Shown: in pieces, positions 24,105 to 33,305 of the stretch
Numbering within the stretch: the first letter of the stretch is position 1
How the letters are laid out: every line of letters starts with the position of its first letter
Source of the DNA: Labilithrix luteola
Lineage (GTDB): Bacteria > Myxococcota_A > Polyangia > Polyangiales > Polyangiaceae
NCBI RefSeq assembly: GCF_001263205.1
Contig: NZ_CP012333.1
Coordinates: 8,537,501-8,601,500, forward strand
Length of the DNA: 64,000 nt
Direction of reading: 5' to 3'
Made by a program: the position numbers and the translations under genes
The notes under the pieces: model-generated
What the model was told of the DNA's origin: nothing
Databases searched by the model: none
The model's input: only the letters and a program-made list of their open reading frames with translations

Positions 24105-25775
24105 TTACATCGATCGCCTCACAGAAGAGCTTGAATTCTCGGTCGGGCGGTGAGCCGGGACCGTTTCCCGCTCGCGTGAGCTCAGGAGCTTGCCCGGCCC
24201 GCCGGGGTCGCCTCCTCGTTCGAGAAGCACGCCGAACACCTCGCGTGCCGTGCCCTGGTCGCCATTGGCGGGGAGACGTCCCGCGATCGTCATGAGGCGC
24301 GCCCATCCTGCGGCGTCCGAGCGTCGAGCTTGGGATCGTGGGGTCGCGCCAGTTCGGTTGGATGGCAGGGAGCTTGACGAGGAGGCGAGCGCGCGTGGCG
24401 AGACGTGTTTGGCCCGCCCGAGGCCCTCGAGCTCCCGGCGCGACCAAGCACGGAGTCGACAGGGCAGCGCGGGATCGCCGAAGTCGACCGCTCGGTGGCG
24501 TCGATCCAGAACGTGAGCTCGTCGTCGTCGATGTTCGTTCGCGTCATCGTCACCGGAACGAAGCTGGCCGCCAGGACGACGGCGACGCCCGTTGCGACGC
24601 GTCCCGGGTTCTTCCGCAGCCGGCTCGCGACGACGGACAGCGAAAGAGTGACGCCCGCGCGCGGCGCGTACAAGCGATGATCCGCCGCGGCCGCGCCGTT
24701 CAATTCAGCGGAATGGCGTGCAATACCGGCGCGATTGCCGTAACGGCAAACACCAGACCAACGAGTGCACCTGGCGAATCGGACAGCGAAAGAGTGGCTT
24801 TCGCCGGCTGGTGAATTCTTCTTAATGCAAAGACCGAACCGGTAGTGATTGCGATACCAATCACGACTCCAGCTGCCGTTCGCGACGGGTCGACCGCGCC
24901 CGCGACGCCGATGCTGCTGGCAGGATGCCAGGGATCCAGCGACATCTCGAGGTAACGAAAAAGAGCCTCGAACCCCGTCGGAATGCGCTCGCCCAGAGGC
25001 AGTGCGGTAAGGGCAGGAGGGCTTTCGCCATTCCCACGAACCGGAGCGCGAGATATCCAAGGAGCGGCAATCCGAGGAGCGCGGTGCGCTTCGCGCGGTC
25101 GGTTTTGACCGAACCGAGCCACGTCCCTACTGCGGTTGCGGCGACACCCGCGATGGCAACTTCGTTTGCCAGGAGTTCGAGGAAAGAGAAGCCACAGGCG
25201 AGCTTCGCGGCCTCGGGATCGACGTATTTTGCCTTGGCATACTGGCGCTCGCGCGGCACCTGCCAGGAGGCCAAACGCTCATCGCGGCGAACATTCCGAG
25301 CGCTGCCAGGATGTCGGATCGACCGGCAATCCAGGCCACGGATTCGGCGAGTCGGGGCAAACGTGCCCATACCAATGCGGCTAGGAAGCTGAGAACCGTG
25401 GCGCCGCGGCGTCTCGCAACAACTGCGAAGAGCACTACGGCGAGCGCATGAAGAGTAACCTTCGTACGGTGGAAACCGCGAGGCTCCTCGCCTTTCATGA
25501 CGACGTCGAGATGAAAGGAAAAATTCGTTAGCGGCCGATAATGGGTCGGCTTGGGATCGCTCATCGGATCTGCAAGCCAGAAAGGCCGGATCACGAAATT
25601 GAGCGGAGTGGTGGTTCGAAGCGCCCGGTTCCGCTCGACGAGGGCATGATCGTCCCAGACGAACGAACCTCCCGAGCGGACGAGTAGACCCAAAAACGGC
25701 CGTCGCCAGCACCAGTGCCGAAACGGTGGTGACCCCCCGCCAGCGGGCTCAGGTGGTGGTCCGTTGGTTATCCAT
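24105..25775 (-). pseudogene. Degraded polytopic membrane protein with TPR tail (TMTC/mannosyltransferase-like)
   Basis: The minus strand holds pieces of one protein in successive frames. The likely start ATG 25775 reads MDNQRTTT and meets TGA at 25751-25749, followed by VTTVSALVLATAVFG. A frame change near 25693 leads to SGGSFVWDDHALVERN, THYRPLTNFSFHLDVV and AESVAWIAGRSDILAA, close to the N-terminal part of TMTC-type membrane proteins. Further frame changes near 25260, 25010 and 24705 continue with FSFLELLANEVAIAG, GFEALFRYLEMSLDPWHPA and DHRLYAPRAGVTLSL. A TPR-like end (WARLMTIAGRLPANGDQG) is in yet another frame. Lower GC than its neighbours and several lesions indicate decay; sequencing error could explain one shift, not all. 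Confidence 0.7.
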
Positions 25776-25992
25776 CCTGGTCATAATCCGCCGTAAACCC
25801 GTGCACCTTGCACTGCTTGCACATGCCAAGCGCCAGTCTTTCGCAGGGGCGTCCAAGTCTCATTCGCGGTGCTCTTCGAGAGCTCTCGTGACCGTGTTTT
25901 CGTTTGTCGCCGGTTCGGCGCCCCATTCTCTTAGTCCGTAATTTGGAATTTGATTGCGCAGTGAATCCTTCTTGGCCTATGGCTGATTACCC

Positions 25993-26484
25993 ATGAGCAC
26001 CCTCCGTGGCACCATCGAAGGTCTTGCATCGCAGTTTGCCAGCAGCGTCATCGAAGCCCTTCGGGGCGCGTCGATCGACGAATTGCTCGACGTCGCGCAA
26101 GGAGGCGCCGCCGGTGGTGGCGGTGGCGCTCGTCGCGGGCGCGTCACCCGCGAAGTCACCACCGAAGTGGCCGTGGCGGCCCCCCGTGTCCGCCGTGGGC
26201 GTGGCGGCCGTCTCGGCCGTCGCTCCGCGAACGACATCGCGGCCATGATCAACTCGATTGTCAGCCTCCTCCAGCAAAACCCCGGCGGCCTCCGCGCCGA
26301 GCAGATTCGCGAGGCGCTCGGCGTCGAGGCGAAGGAGCTCCCGCGTCCCCTCGGTGAGGCCACCGACCAGGGCCTGATCTCGAAGGAAGGCCAGAAGCGC
26401 GCGACCACGTACTTCGCCGGTGGCGGCGCCGCCAAGCGCGGTGGTGCGAAGGCCGCTGGCGGTCGCGGCCGCAAGCGCGGCTGA
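25993..26484 (+). CDS. Small basic, probably DNA-binding protein
   Basis: A 163-residue protein. Residues 1-35 are helical (GTIEGLASQFASSVIEALRG). A Gly/Arg-rich linker (GGGGGARRGRVTR, RVRRGRGGRLGRR) follows, then a winged-helix-like domain (INSIVSLLQQNPGGLRAEQI, LGVEAKELPRPLGEATDQGL, ISKEGQKRATTYF). The C-terminus is Lys/Arg/Gly-rich like an AT-hook or histone-like tail. Similar basic proteins with a helix-turn-helix and charged tails are widespread in myxobacteria; binding to DNA is inferred. No ribosome-binding site is obvious. The 217 bases upstream are AT-richer than average and otherwise hold nothing I recognise. Confidence 0.75.
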   Translation: MSTLRGTIEGLASQFASSVIEALRGASIDELLDVAQGGAAGGGGGARRGRVTREVTTEVAVAAPRVRRGRGGRLGRRSANDIAAMINSIVSLLQQNPGGLRAEQIREALGVEAKELPRPLGEATDQGLISKEGQKRATTYFAGGGAAKRGGAKAAGGRGRKRG

Positions 26485-26494
26485 TTTTCGAGAC

Positions 26495-26515
26495 GGCCCG
26501 TCCTCGGGGCGGGCC
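26495..26515. terminator. GC-rich hairpin between converging genes
   Basis: GGCCCG, a nine-base loop and CGGGCC lie between the converging genes that end at 26484 and 26529. It has no T run, so a terminator role is only likely from position. Confidence 0.35.
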
Positions 26516-26528
26516 CCCTCGTCGCGAG

Positions 26529-29186
26529 CTACCTGCCAAGTGCCTCGAGGCGCTTGGCAGCGGCTCGCATCGTCCGTGATTTCGCGGTCGCGGGCCACGT
26601 CATGACCACCCGCTGATAGGCCTCGCGCGCGAGCGCGGTGTCGCCTTTGGCTTCGTACGCGTTGCCCAGGTACCAACGCGCGCGGAGCACGAGCATCGGT
26701 TCGTCCGAGCACGTGTTGGTCACCCGCAAGAGATGGGAGATCGCTTCGTTGGGACGACCCGCGAGCGCGTAGACCTTGCCCATCGTGAAATCGAGCTGCG
26801 CGCCTCGACGCGCGGAGGGAAGCGGCGCGTTGTTCGGCATGTGAGCGACGGCGTCGACGGCTTCCTCGCGCGTCTCCGAGAAGCCGCCCCACACGCTCAT
26901 CCACGTGCTCCACGATGCACGTGTGCTCTCGTGGTCCGAACCCGGGAGCCGCTTGCGTTCGCGTTCGATCCAGCGCGCGCGGCGTTCACTGAGTTCTTCT
27001 TTCGTAATCTCGCCCGTCCGGTAGAGCGGCTCGTAGAAGGCGATCGCGGGGTCGGTGGCGAAGGGATAGACCTGCCAGGCGTCCATCCGATCGAGGTAGC
27101 CGTGGGCAACCTTCGCGGCGCCGGGGAGATCGTCGCTCTCGATGAGCAGGTTCATCCGCACGCGCGCCGGCATGGCGTGGTCGATCTGATCGGCCGAAGC
27201 CGGGAGCTTCTCGTCGTATTCGCGCGCGAGGTCGGCGGCCTTTCCGAGCTCGCCGGCGTCGATCGCGAGGAAGATGCGGTCACGGAGCTCGCCCGTCGTG
27301 CGCTTCGTGTCGGGGAGGAGAGACCACGCGCGCCCGAGCGCTTCTTCGACGCTCGGGCGCGGCGCGCCGTCGGCGTAGAGAGCCCGTGCAAACGTGGCCG
27401 AGGCTTTCGGTGATTGCGGTTCGAGGGTACGCCACTGCGAGGCCTCCTCGCGCGCCCGATGGCATTCGCCGAGCTCGGCAAGGAGCCGATAGCGCGCTTC
27501 GACGCACGTCGAGGCGACCGGCGAGAGCTTCGTGCATCGCTCGGTCGCGGCGAGTGCCTCGGTGACGTGACCGAGGTTCCTCTCGGCGCCTGCAAGCGCG
27601 GCGATGGCTGGCACGTACGAGGCGTCCAGCCGTACCGCGGCCTCGTAGGCGGCCTTGGCGCCTTCGTCGTCGCCTTGGCGCTCCCGCGCCCGCCCGAGAA
27701 AGAGCTGGAGCTCCGGGTCGCGTGGAAACTGGAAGACGACCGACGTCATCCGTGTTTCCCATTCGTCGAGATCGGGTTTCGCACGAATGTACGGCTCGCT
27801 CGCGTCGAGGAGCGCGGCGTCGCGCGGGAGGAGCATCTCGCGATGCTCGAACGCGCTCTGGAATGCGGCCTGCGCGGCGCCGGGATCTTCCTGCTGCGTC
27901 TGGATCGCGATCTCGAGGTGCGCAGCGGCGAACGTCGGGTCGAGGTCGACGGCGCGCGCCATCGCGGCGCGTCCTTTGGAATCGACGCCGTCGTGAAGCA
28001 GGTTCCGCGCTTCTTTGAATGCGGCCTCGGCTTCGGGCACGGTCGAAAGCGGGCGAGGGGCACCGGCCGGGATCGGCGTCGGGTGCGCGCGTCGTGCGAG
28101 AACCACCGCACCGGCGAGCACACCGGTGAGGGCAATCGGAACGACGAGCGACCAGATTCGTGCCTTCGGATTCTTCGCGGGCGGGCCGCCTGCGTCCTTG
28201 GGCATCGGCGCGATCGATACGCTCGTCGGCACGCGCGTCGTCGCGGCAAATGCCGTCGGATCGTCGCGTCGAGGCGCGATCCGCACCCGCTCGCCGCCAC
28301 CCGTCGACTGGGTGGCGAACGGCTCGAGGGCATCGGCCACGTCGGCCATCGATGCGAAGCGTGCCTTCGGATCTTTGGCGAGCGCGCGCATCACCGTCTC
28401 CTCGACGGCGGCGGGGATGTCTTGGTTGCGCTCGCGCAGCGATGCGGGCTGCTCGGTGAGCACCTTGGCGACGAGGGCGAGCAGATCGCCGCTATCGGCC
28501 CAAGGCCGGGCGCCCGCAATCAGCTCGTACGCCATGACGCCCCAGGCGAACTGGTCGCAACGCGCGTCGACTTCGCTGCCTTTGATCTGCTCGGGCGCCA
28601 TGTACACGGGGGTGCCGGCAATCGCGCCTTGTCCGGTCACCGTGTCGATGGCTTGCTGGTCGTCCGCCGTCGGAGAGACCGTGCGTCGCGCGATGCCGAA
28701 ATCGAGCACCTTCACGACGCCGTCTTCGCGAACCATCACGTTCTCGGGTTTCACGTCGCGGTGAACGAGACCCACGGTATGCGCGGCGTGGAGCGCTCGC
28801 GCGATGTCCACGAGCCAGCGGAGCCGGCGGGAGAGGGGAACGTCGGTGGCGCCGACGAGGCTCCGGAGCGTCGTGCCGACGACGTACTCCATCGCCAGAT
28901 AGAGGCGGCCTTCCGACTCACCGACGTCGTAGATGCCGACCACGTTCGGATGGCTGAGCGAGGCTACGGCCCGCGCTTCGCGAAGGAGCCGGCTCGTCAC
29001 CTCGCTCGTCAGTCGCGCCGAGTCTGCGGCCGAGGTGGTCGCGCTCGGCGTCGGAACGACGATCACCTTGAGCGCGATCGTGCGTTCGAGCCTCGGGTCG
29101 AAGGCACGATAGACCCTGCCCATCCCGCCCTGGCCGACAAAGCCGCGGATTTCATACGGGCCGACGACATCGCCAGGCTTGAGCAT
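26529..29186 (-). CDS. Hanks-type Ser/Thr protein kinase with TPR domain
   Basis: An 885-residue membrane-bound kinase. The N-terminal kinase domain has the Gly loop GQGGMGRVYRAF, catalytic Lys (IALKVI), the HRDVKPENV loop, DFGIARR, an activation-segment APE (VYMAPEQIKG) and the late WGVMAYEL. A juxtamembrane region leads to one helix (IWSLVVPIALTGVLAGAVVLA). The extracytoplasmic part is about 450 residues of TPR-like repeats (AAFKEARNLLHDGVDSKGRA, AVRLDASYVPAIAALAG). MLKPGD at 29186 is the family-typical beginning; ATG 29207 is an alternative. TPR domains bind proteins, so the kinase may sense or assemble an envelope complex. Confidence 0.88.
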   Translation of the reverse strand: MLKPGDVVGPYEIRGFVGQGGMGRVYRAFDPRLERTIALKVIVVPTPSATTSAADSARLTSEVTSRLLREARAVASLSHPNVVGIYDVGESEGRLYLAMEYVVGTTLRSLVGATDVPLSRRLRWLVDIARALHAAHTVGLVHRDVKPENVMVREDGVVKVLDFGIARRTVSPTADDQQAIDTVTGQGAIAGTPVYMAPEQIKGSEVDARCDQFAWGVMAYELIAGARPWADSGDLLALVAKVLTEQPASLRERNQDIPAAVEETVMRALAKDPKARFASMADVADALEPFATQSTGGGERVRIAPRRDDPTAFAATTRVPTSVSIAPMPKDAGGPPAKNPKARIWSLVVPIALTGVLAGAVVLARRAHPTPIPAGAPRPLSTVPEAEAAFKEARNLLHDGVDSKGRAAMARAVDLDPTFAAAHLEIAIQTQQEDPGAAQAAFQSAFEHREMLLPRDAALLDASEPYIRAKPDLDEWETRMTSVVFQFPRDPELQLFLGRARERQGDDEGAKAAYEAAVRLDASYVPAIAALAGAERNLGHVTEALAATERCTKLSPVASTCVEARYRLLAELGECHRAREEASQWRTLEPQSPKASATFARALYADGAPRPSVEEALGRAWSLLPDTKRTTGELRDRIFLAIDAGELGKAADLAREYDEKLPASADQIDHAMPARVRMNLLIESDDLPGAAKVAHGYLDRMDAWQVYPFATDPAIAFYEPLYRTGEITKEELSERRARWIERERKRLPGSDHESTRASWSTWMSVWGGFSETREEAVDAVAHMPNNAPLPSARRGAQLDFTMGKVYALAGRPNEAISHLLRVTNTCSDEPMLVLRARWYLGNAYEAKGDTALAREAYQRVVMTWPATAKSRTMRAAAKRLEALGR

Positions 29187-29323
29187 CGAGGCCGATCCAG
29201 CGTACATGAACCGCTGTACCGGTCGGAAGCGGTCGGCGACGAAGCTCCGCTCGAGGTTTTTGAGTCGGAGCCCGTGATTTCTCCTAGCGGGTTGGAATCT
29301 GCCGTGGTAATTCCGCGGCCCCC

Positions 29324-29352
29324 TTTCGCGAAGCAGATATTTGGTCGCGAAA
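29324..29352. promoter_or_regulatory. Inverted repeat upstream of rpsU
   Basis: TTTCGCGA (29324-29331), thirteen bases, TCGCGAAA (29345-29352): perfect 8-bp arms that end 22 bases before the rpsU start, in the divergent gap with the kinase gene. It could be an operator or an mRNA structure controlling S21 synthesis. Confidence 0.45.
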
Positions 29353-29373
29353 CTTTGGTAAGACAGGTGTTCG

Positions 29374-29607
29374 ATGCCGAGTGAAGCCGTACAGTGCAAG
29401 CCGCTCGAGGTCGTGGTCAGCGACCGCGGGATCGAGCGCGCCATCAAGATGCTCAAGCGCAAGCTTGCCTCCGAAGGCGTTCTGCGTGAGCTCAAGATGC
29501 GCCGCCACTACATGAAGCCGAGCGTCAAGCGCCGGAAGAAGCAGGCGGAGGCGGCTCGCCGTCGCCGCAAGCGCGCGAAGCTCGACGCGGCGCCGCCGAA
29601 GGGCTGA
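29374..29607 (+). CDS. rpsU: 30S ribosomal protein bS21
   Basis: A 77-residue basic protein of the small subunit. The S21 signature is clear: PLEVVVSDRGIERAIKMLKR, LKMRRHYMKPSVKRRKKQAE and a Lys/Arg-rich tail. S21 lies next to the 3' end of 16S rRNA and affects initiation. Its usual partners (dnaG, rpoD) are not adjacent here. Confidence 0.92.
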   Translation: MPSEAVQCKPLEVVVSDRGIERAIKMLKRKLASEGVLRELKMRRHYMKPSVKRRKKQAEAARRRRKRAKLDAAPPKG

Positions 29608-29763
29608 ATCACGCCGATTCGCGAGCCGACGTTTGGGGCAATCCAAACGCGGAGCGCGAGTTCGTGACCCCATGACCCCGTCTGGCGCACCCCTGGTGGG
29701 TGCTGCTTGGCGGGGTTCGTGTATTTCGAGCTCGGGACGCCGGGCGGAGCTACGCTCGAAATC

Positions 29764-30123
29764 GTGGGCGACGAGGCAGACGAGACGGACGAGGCTAGCG
29801 AGGAACGCGGGAAGCGCCGCGAGAAGGCGCTAGGGCGCGTCCGGAAGTTCGTCGAGACGTACGTCGCCAAGGGAAAATACGGGCTCTACCCCGAGGCCGA
29901 GGTCGTGGAGAACGTCATCCAGGGCCTGACGGACAACCTCGTCGAGCACGGCCGCATGTACTGCCCTTGCGCTCCGGTCGAGGAGTCGAAGACCAAGGGC
30001 TCGGCCATGGTGTGCCCGTGCGTCCCTCATCACGCGGACATTGCGCGTCAGGGCTACTGCGATTGCGCACTCTTCGCGTCGCGTGACTTCGTCGCCCAAG
30101 AGGCCCTCAAGAAGCGCCGCTGA
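29764..30123 (+). CDS. Ferredoxin-thioredoxin reductase catalytic-type protein
   Basis: A protein of about 119 residues. A helical region (RVRKFVETYVAKGKYGLYPE) precedes three C-x-C motifs: MYCPCAP, MVCPCVPHH and GYCDCALF. This is the pattern of the beta (catalytic) subunit of ferredoxin-thioredoxin reductase, which uses a 4Fe-4S cluster to reduce disulfides. Spacings (14 and 12 residues) differ from the classical 16 and 8. GTG 29764 is used as start; TTG 29707 and GTG 29719 are also in frame. A thioredoxin-fold protein is encoded immediately downstream, a likely redox partner. Confidence 0.78.
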   Translation: MGDEADETDEASEERGKRREKALGRVRKFVETYVAKGKYGLYPEAEVVENVIQGLTDNLVEHGRMYCPCAPVEESKTKGSAMVCPCVPHHADIARQGYCDCALFASRDFVAQEALKKRR

Positions 30124-30195
30124 GGCGGTGCGGAGCGCGGTCCTACTCCATGGAGCCAGGTGGACGGGCACCCCGGGTCGCACTACGTTGCGCGC

Positions 30196-30723
30196 ATGGC
30201 GCTCGAGCTTCATGCCCCGTGTCCGCCCTTCGATCTCCCGGGCACCGACGATCGCAATCACACCCTGGCCGAGCTCGGCGGCAAGCTCGTCGTGGTCATG
30301 GTGTCCTGCAACCACTGCCCGTATGTGATCGCGTACGAGCCTCGTGTGGCCGCGCTTGCCAAGGAGTACGCCCCGCGCGGGGTGGACTTCGTCGCGGTGA
30401 ATGCGAACGACGCTACGCGTTACCCGGACGACGGAATGATGCCGATGAAGGCGCGCGCTCGGGAGCGCGGCTTCACGTTTCCGTATCTGCGCGACGACTC
30501 GCAGATCTTCGTGCGCGCGCTCGGGGCGCGTTTCACCCCGGAAGTCTACGTGTTCGACGAGCAGCGGACGCTCCGGTACCACGGTCGGATCGACGACAAC
30601 CACCGTGACGTGTCCCGCGTGACCTCTCACGACTTGAAGAACGCGCTCGACGCTCTGCTCGCCGGCGGCGAGCCTCCGCTCACCACCACTACGGCCTTTG
30701 GCTGCAGCGTGAAGTGGAAGTGA
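30196..30723 (+). CDS. Thioredoxin-fold redoxin protein
   Basis: A 175-residue cytoplasmic protein of the AhpC/TSA or redoxin type. FDLPGTDDRNHTLAELGG leads to VVMVSCNHCPYVIAYEP, whose C-N-H-C motif is typical of a thioredoxin-like family often annotated as peroxiredoxin-like. Later come GVDFVAVNANDATRYPDD and FTPEVYVFDE. The frame opens at 30160, but ATG 30196 (ALELHAPCPPF) fits the family start. The FTR-type gene upstream makes it a probable substrate or partner of that reductase. Confidence 0.8.
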   Translation: MALELHAPCPPFDLPGTDDRNHTLAELGGKLVVVMVSCNHCPYVIAYEPRVAALAKEYAPRGVDFVAVNANDATRYPDDGMMPMKARARERGFTFPYLRDDSQIFVRALGARFTPEVYVFDEQRTLRYHGRIDDNHRDVSRVTSHDLKNALDALLAGGEPPLTTTTAFGCSVKWK

Positions 30724-30810
30724 CGCCGACTCGATAAGTGACTCTCCTGCCGCCGAAAAGACGGAAGTGCGACGCTCGGAGGGCCGAGTTTCTCTGGTAG
30801 CCTCCGGGGC

Positions 30811-31791
30811 GTGAGTACGCTCAACGGCAACGAAAACGGCCATCAAAACGGGAACGGAACGTCGCTGTTCCGTGCCGGCGCGCCCTCGCGCGGCGCGATG
30901 TTCGCGCTCTTCCAACCGCCTCCGGTCGACGCCATCGCCGTCGAAGAGCGCGCCGCGTCGTTCGCGAAGCGCTCGATCAAGAAGGCGACGAAGGTCGCAG
31001 GTCTGAAGCTCTCCATCGCGATGATGGACCTCACCACGCTCGAGGGCAAAGACACCCCGGGCAAGGTCCGTCAGATGTGTCAAAAGGCGCTGCGCCCGCT
31101 CGAGAGCGATCCGAGCATCGGCTCGTGCGCGGCGGTCTGCGTGTATCCGAACTTCGTGTCGGTCGCGAAGGACGCGCTCCGCGGCTCCGGGGTGCACGTG
31201 GCGAGCGTCGCCACGGCCTTCCCGAGCGGCCAGTCCCCGCTCGCGGTGAAGCTCGATGACACGCGCCGTGCCGTCGAATTCGGCGCCGACGAAATCGACA
31301 TGGTGATCGATCGCGGCGCCATGCTGGCGGGTGACTACGCCAAGGTGTTCGACGAGATCGCGGCCACGAAGGAGGCCTGCGGTCAGGCGCACCTCAAGGT
31401 CATTCTCGAGACGGGCGAGCTCGGTTCGTACGACGTCGTTCGCAAAGCGAGCGATCTCGCGATTGCGGCCGGCGGCGATTTCATCAAGACGTCGACTGGC
31501 AAGATCCAGCCCGCAGCCACCCCCCCTGTCACGCTGGTGATGCTCGAGGCGATTCGCGACCACTATTACGCGACCGGTCGTCGTATCGGCATGAAGCCCG
31601 CGGGCGGCGTGCGCACGGCCAAGCAGGCGCTCCATTACCTCGTCCTCCTGAAGGAGACGCTCGGGGACGCGTGGCTCACGCCGGAGCTGTTCCGCTTCGG
31701 CGCCAGCGCGCTCCTGAACGACGTCCTCATGCAGCTCGAGAAAGAGCGCACCGGCAATTACCAGGCTTCCGAAGACTTCTCGAAGGATTGA
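30811..31791 (+). CDS. deoC: Deoxyribose-phosphate aldolase
   Basis: A 326-residue enzyme that cleaves 2-deoxyribose 5-phosphate to glyceraldehyde 3-phosphate and acetaldehyde. The Schiff-base lysine is in FIKTSTGK, and the second lysine in MKPAGGVRT. EIDMVIDRGAMLAGDY and VILETGELGS also fit the family. An N-terminal extension of about 50 residues, starting with Asn/Gly-rich sequence, makes it longer than the usual 220-260 residues. GTG 30811 is the start. Two aldehyde dehydrogenase-type genes follow, suited to removing the acetaldehyde. Confidence 0.92.
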   Translation: MSTLNGNENGHQNGNGTSLFRAGAPSRGAMFALFQPPPVDAIAVEERAASFAKRSIKKATKVAGLKLSIAMMDLTTLEGKDTPGKVRQMCQKALRPLESDPSIGSCAAVCVYPNFVSVAKDALRGSGVHVASVATAFPSGQSPLAVKLDDTRRAVEFGADEIDMVIDRGAMLAGDYAKVFDEIAATKEACGQAHLKVILETGELGSYDVVRKASDLAIAAGGDFIKTSTGKIQPAATPPVTLVMLEAIRDHYYATGRRIGMKPAGGVRTAKQALHYLVLLKETLGDAWLTPELFRFGASALLNDVLMQLEKERTGNYQASEDFSKD

Positions 31792-31793
31792 TC

Positions 31794-33305
31794 ATGACCA
31801 TGACCAAGGCGGAAGGCTCGGCGCTCGAACGGGCCGAACGAATCAAGAACGCCGCGCTCGAATTCGGTCACGCGTGGGATTACGCGCCCGCGCCCGAGGC
31901 GAGCGACCACGTCAAGATCGACCCGAAATATGGGCTCTTCATCGGTGGTCGCTGGGTGACGCCGCGCAGCGGCAAGACGTTCGCGACCGTCAGTCCCTCG
32001 ACCGAAGAGAAGCTCTCGGAGATCGCCGAAGCCAACGCGCAAGACGTCGACGATGCGGTCAAGGCCGCGCGCGAGGCGTACGACAAGTATTGGTCGAAGA
32101 TGCGCGGTGCAGACCGTGCAAAATACATCTTCCGTATTGCTCGCGCGATTCAGGAAAAGGCGCGTGAGCTCGCCATCGTCGAATCGATGGATGGAGGAAA
32201 GCCCATCAAGGAATCGCGCGACGTCGACGTTCCGCTCGCCGCGGCGCATTTCTTCTATCACGCGGGTTGGGCCGACAAACTCGAGTACGCCTTCCAGGGC
32301 CGCAGCGTTCGTCCGCTCGGTGTCGCCGGGCAGATCATTCCGTGGAACTTCCCGCTGCTCATGGCCGCGTGGAAGATCGCGCCCGCGCTCGCTTGCGGAA
32401 ACACGGTGGTGCTCAAGCCGGCGGAGACCACGCCGCTCACCGCGCTGCTTCTCGCCAAGATCATCGAGGAAGCGGAGCTCCCGCCCGGGGTCGTGAACAT
32501 CGTGACCGGGGCAGGGGAGACCGGCGCCGCGCTCGCCAATCACCCCGACGTGAACAAGGTCGCCTTCACCGGTTCGACCGACGTCGGAAAGCGTATTCAG
32601 CGGGCGATTGCCGGTACCACCAAGCGCCTCACCCTCGAGCTCGGTGGAAAGGCCGCGAACATCGTCTTCGCCGATGCGCCGCTCGATCAGGCCGTCGAAG
32701 GCATCGTCAACGGCATCTACTTCAACCAAGGCCACGTCTGCTGCGCCGGTTCGCGTCTCCTCGTCGAAGAGAGCGTGCACGACGTTCTGGTCCGCAAGTT
32801 GAAGGATCGCATGGCCACGCTCCGCGTCGGCAATCCGCTCGACAAGAACACCGATGTCGGCGCCATCAACTCGAAGATGCAACTCGAGCGCATTCGCGAT
32901 CTCGTTGCGTACGGCGAGAAGGAGGGCGCCGAGCGCTACTCCGCGCCGTGCCGCCTGCCGGAGAAGGGCTACTTCTTCGCTCCTACGTTCTTCACCGGCG
33001 CGAGCCAGTCCTCGCGCATCGCGCGCGAAGAGATCTTCGGACCGGTCCTCACCATCATGACCTTTCGCACGCCGGAAGAGGCCGTGGAGAAGGCGAACAA
33101 CACGATGTACGGGCTCTCCGCCGGCATCTGGACGGACAAGGGCGCGAAGATCTTCTGGATGGCGACGAAGCTGAAGGCCGGCGTCGTCTGGGGCAACACC
33201 TACAACAAGTTCGACCCGACCTCGCCGTTCGGCGGCTACAAAGAGAGCGGCTTCGGTCGCGAGGGCGGTCGGCAGGGTCTTTCGGCTTACGTCGAGGTTG
33301 CGTGA
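31794..33305 (+). CDS. Aldehyde dehydrogenase, complete
   Basis: A 503-residue NAD(P)-dependent aldehyde dehydrogenase. The catalytic Cys lies in FNQGHVCCAGSR and the general-base Glu in LELGGKAANIVF. IPWNFPLLMAAWKIAPAL, GSTDVGKRIQ and PFGGYKESGFGRE complete the family signature. It starts two bases after deoC (TGATCATG) and should oxidise the acetaldehyde made by DeoC to acetate. The frame is open upstream inside deoC, but ATG 31794 is the first start after the deoC stop. Confidence 0.92.
   Translation: MTMTKAEGSALERAERIKNAALEFGHAWDYAPAPEASDHVKIDPKYGLFIGGRWVTPRSGKTFATVSPSTEEKLSEIAEANAQDVDDAVKAAREAYDKYWSKMRGADRAKYIFRIARAIQEKARELAIVESMDGGKPIKESRDVDVPLAAAHFFYHAGWADKLEYAFQGRSVRPLGVAGQIIPWNFPLLMAAWKIAPALACGNTVVLKPAETTPLTALLLAKIIEEAELPPGVVNIVTGAGETGAALANHPDVNKVAFTGSTDVGKRIQRAIAGTTKRLTLELGGKAANIVFADAPLDQAVEGIVNGIYFNQGHVCCAGSRLLVEESVHDVLVRKLKDRMATLRVGNPLDKNTDVGAINSKMQLERIRDLVAYGEKEGAERYSAPCRLPEKGYFFAPTFFTGASQSSRIAREEIFGPVLTIMTFRTPEEAVEKANNTMYGLSAGIWTDKGAKIFWMATKLKAGVVWGNTYNKFDPTSPFGGYKESGFGREGGRQGLSAYVEVA

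Noticed and set aside
23938..25775. Integrated mobile element at tRNA-Leu
   Set aside because: No integrase, transposase or repeat of the tRNA 3' end was found. The region is better explained by a decayed chromosomal gene.
32267..33304. Plus-strand frame upstream of the truncated aldehyde dehydrogenase that would extend it by 346 residues
   Set aside because: It lies out of frame inside the complete dehydrogenase and has no dehydrogenase motifs. ATG 33305 is the proper start.
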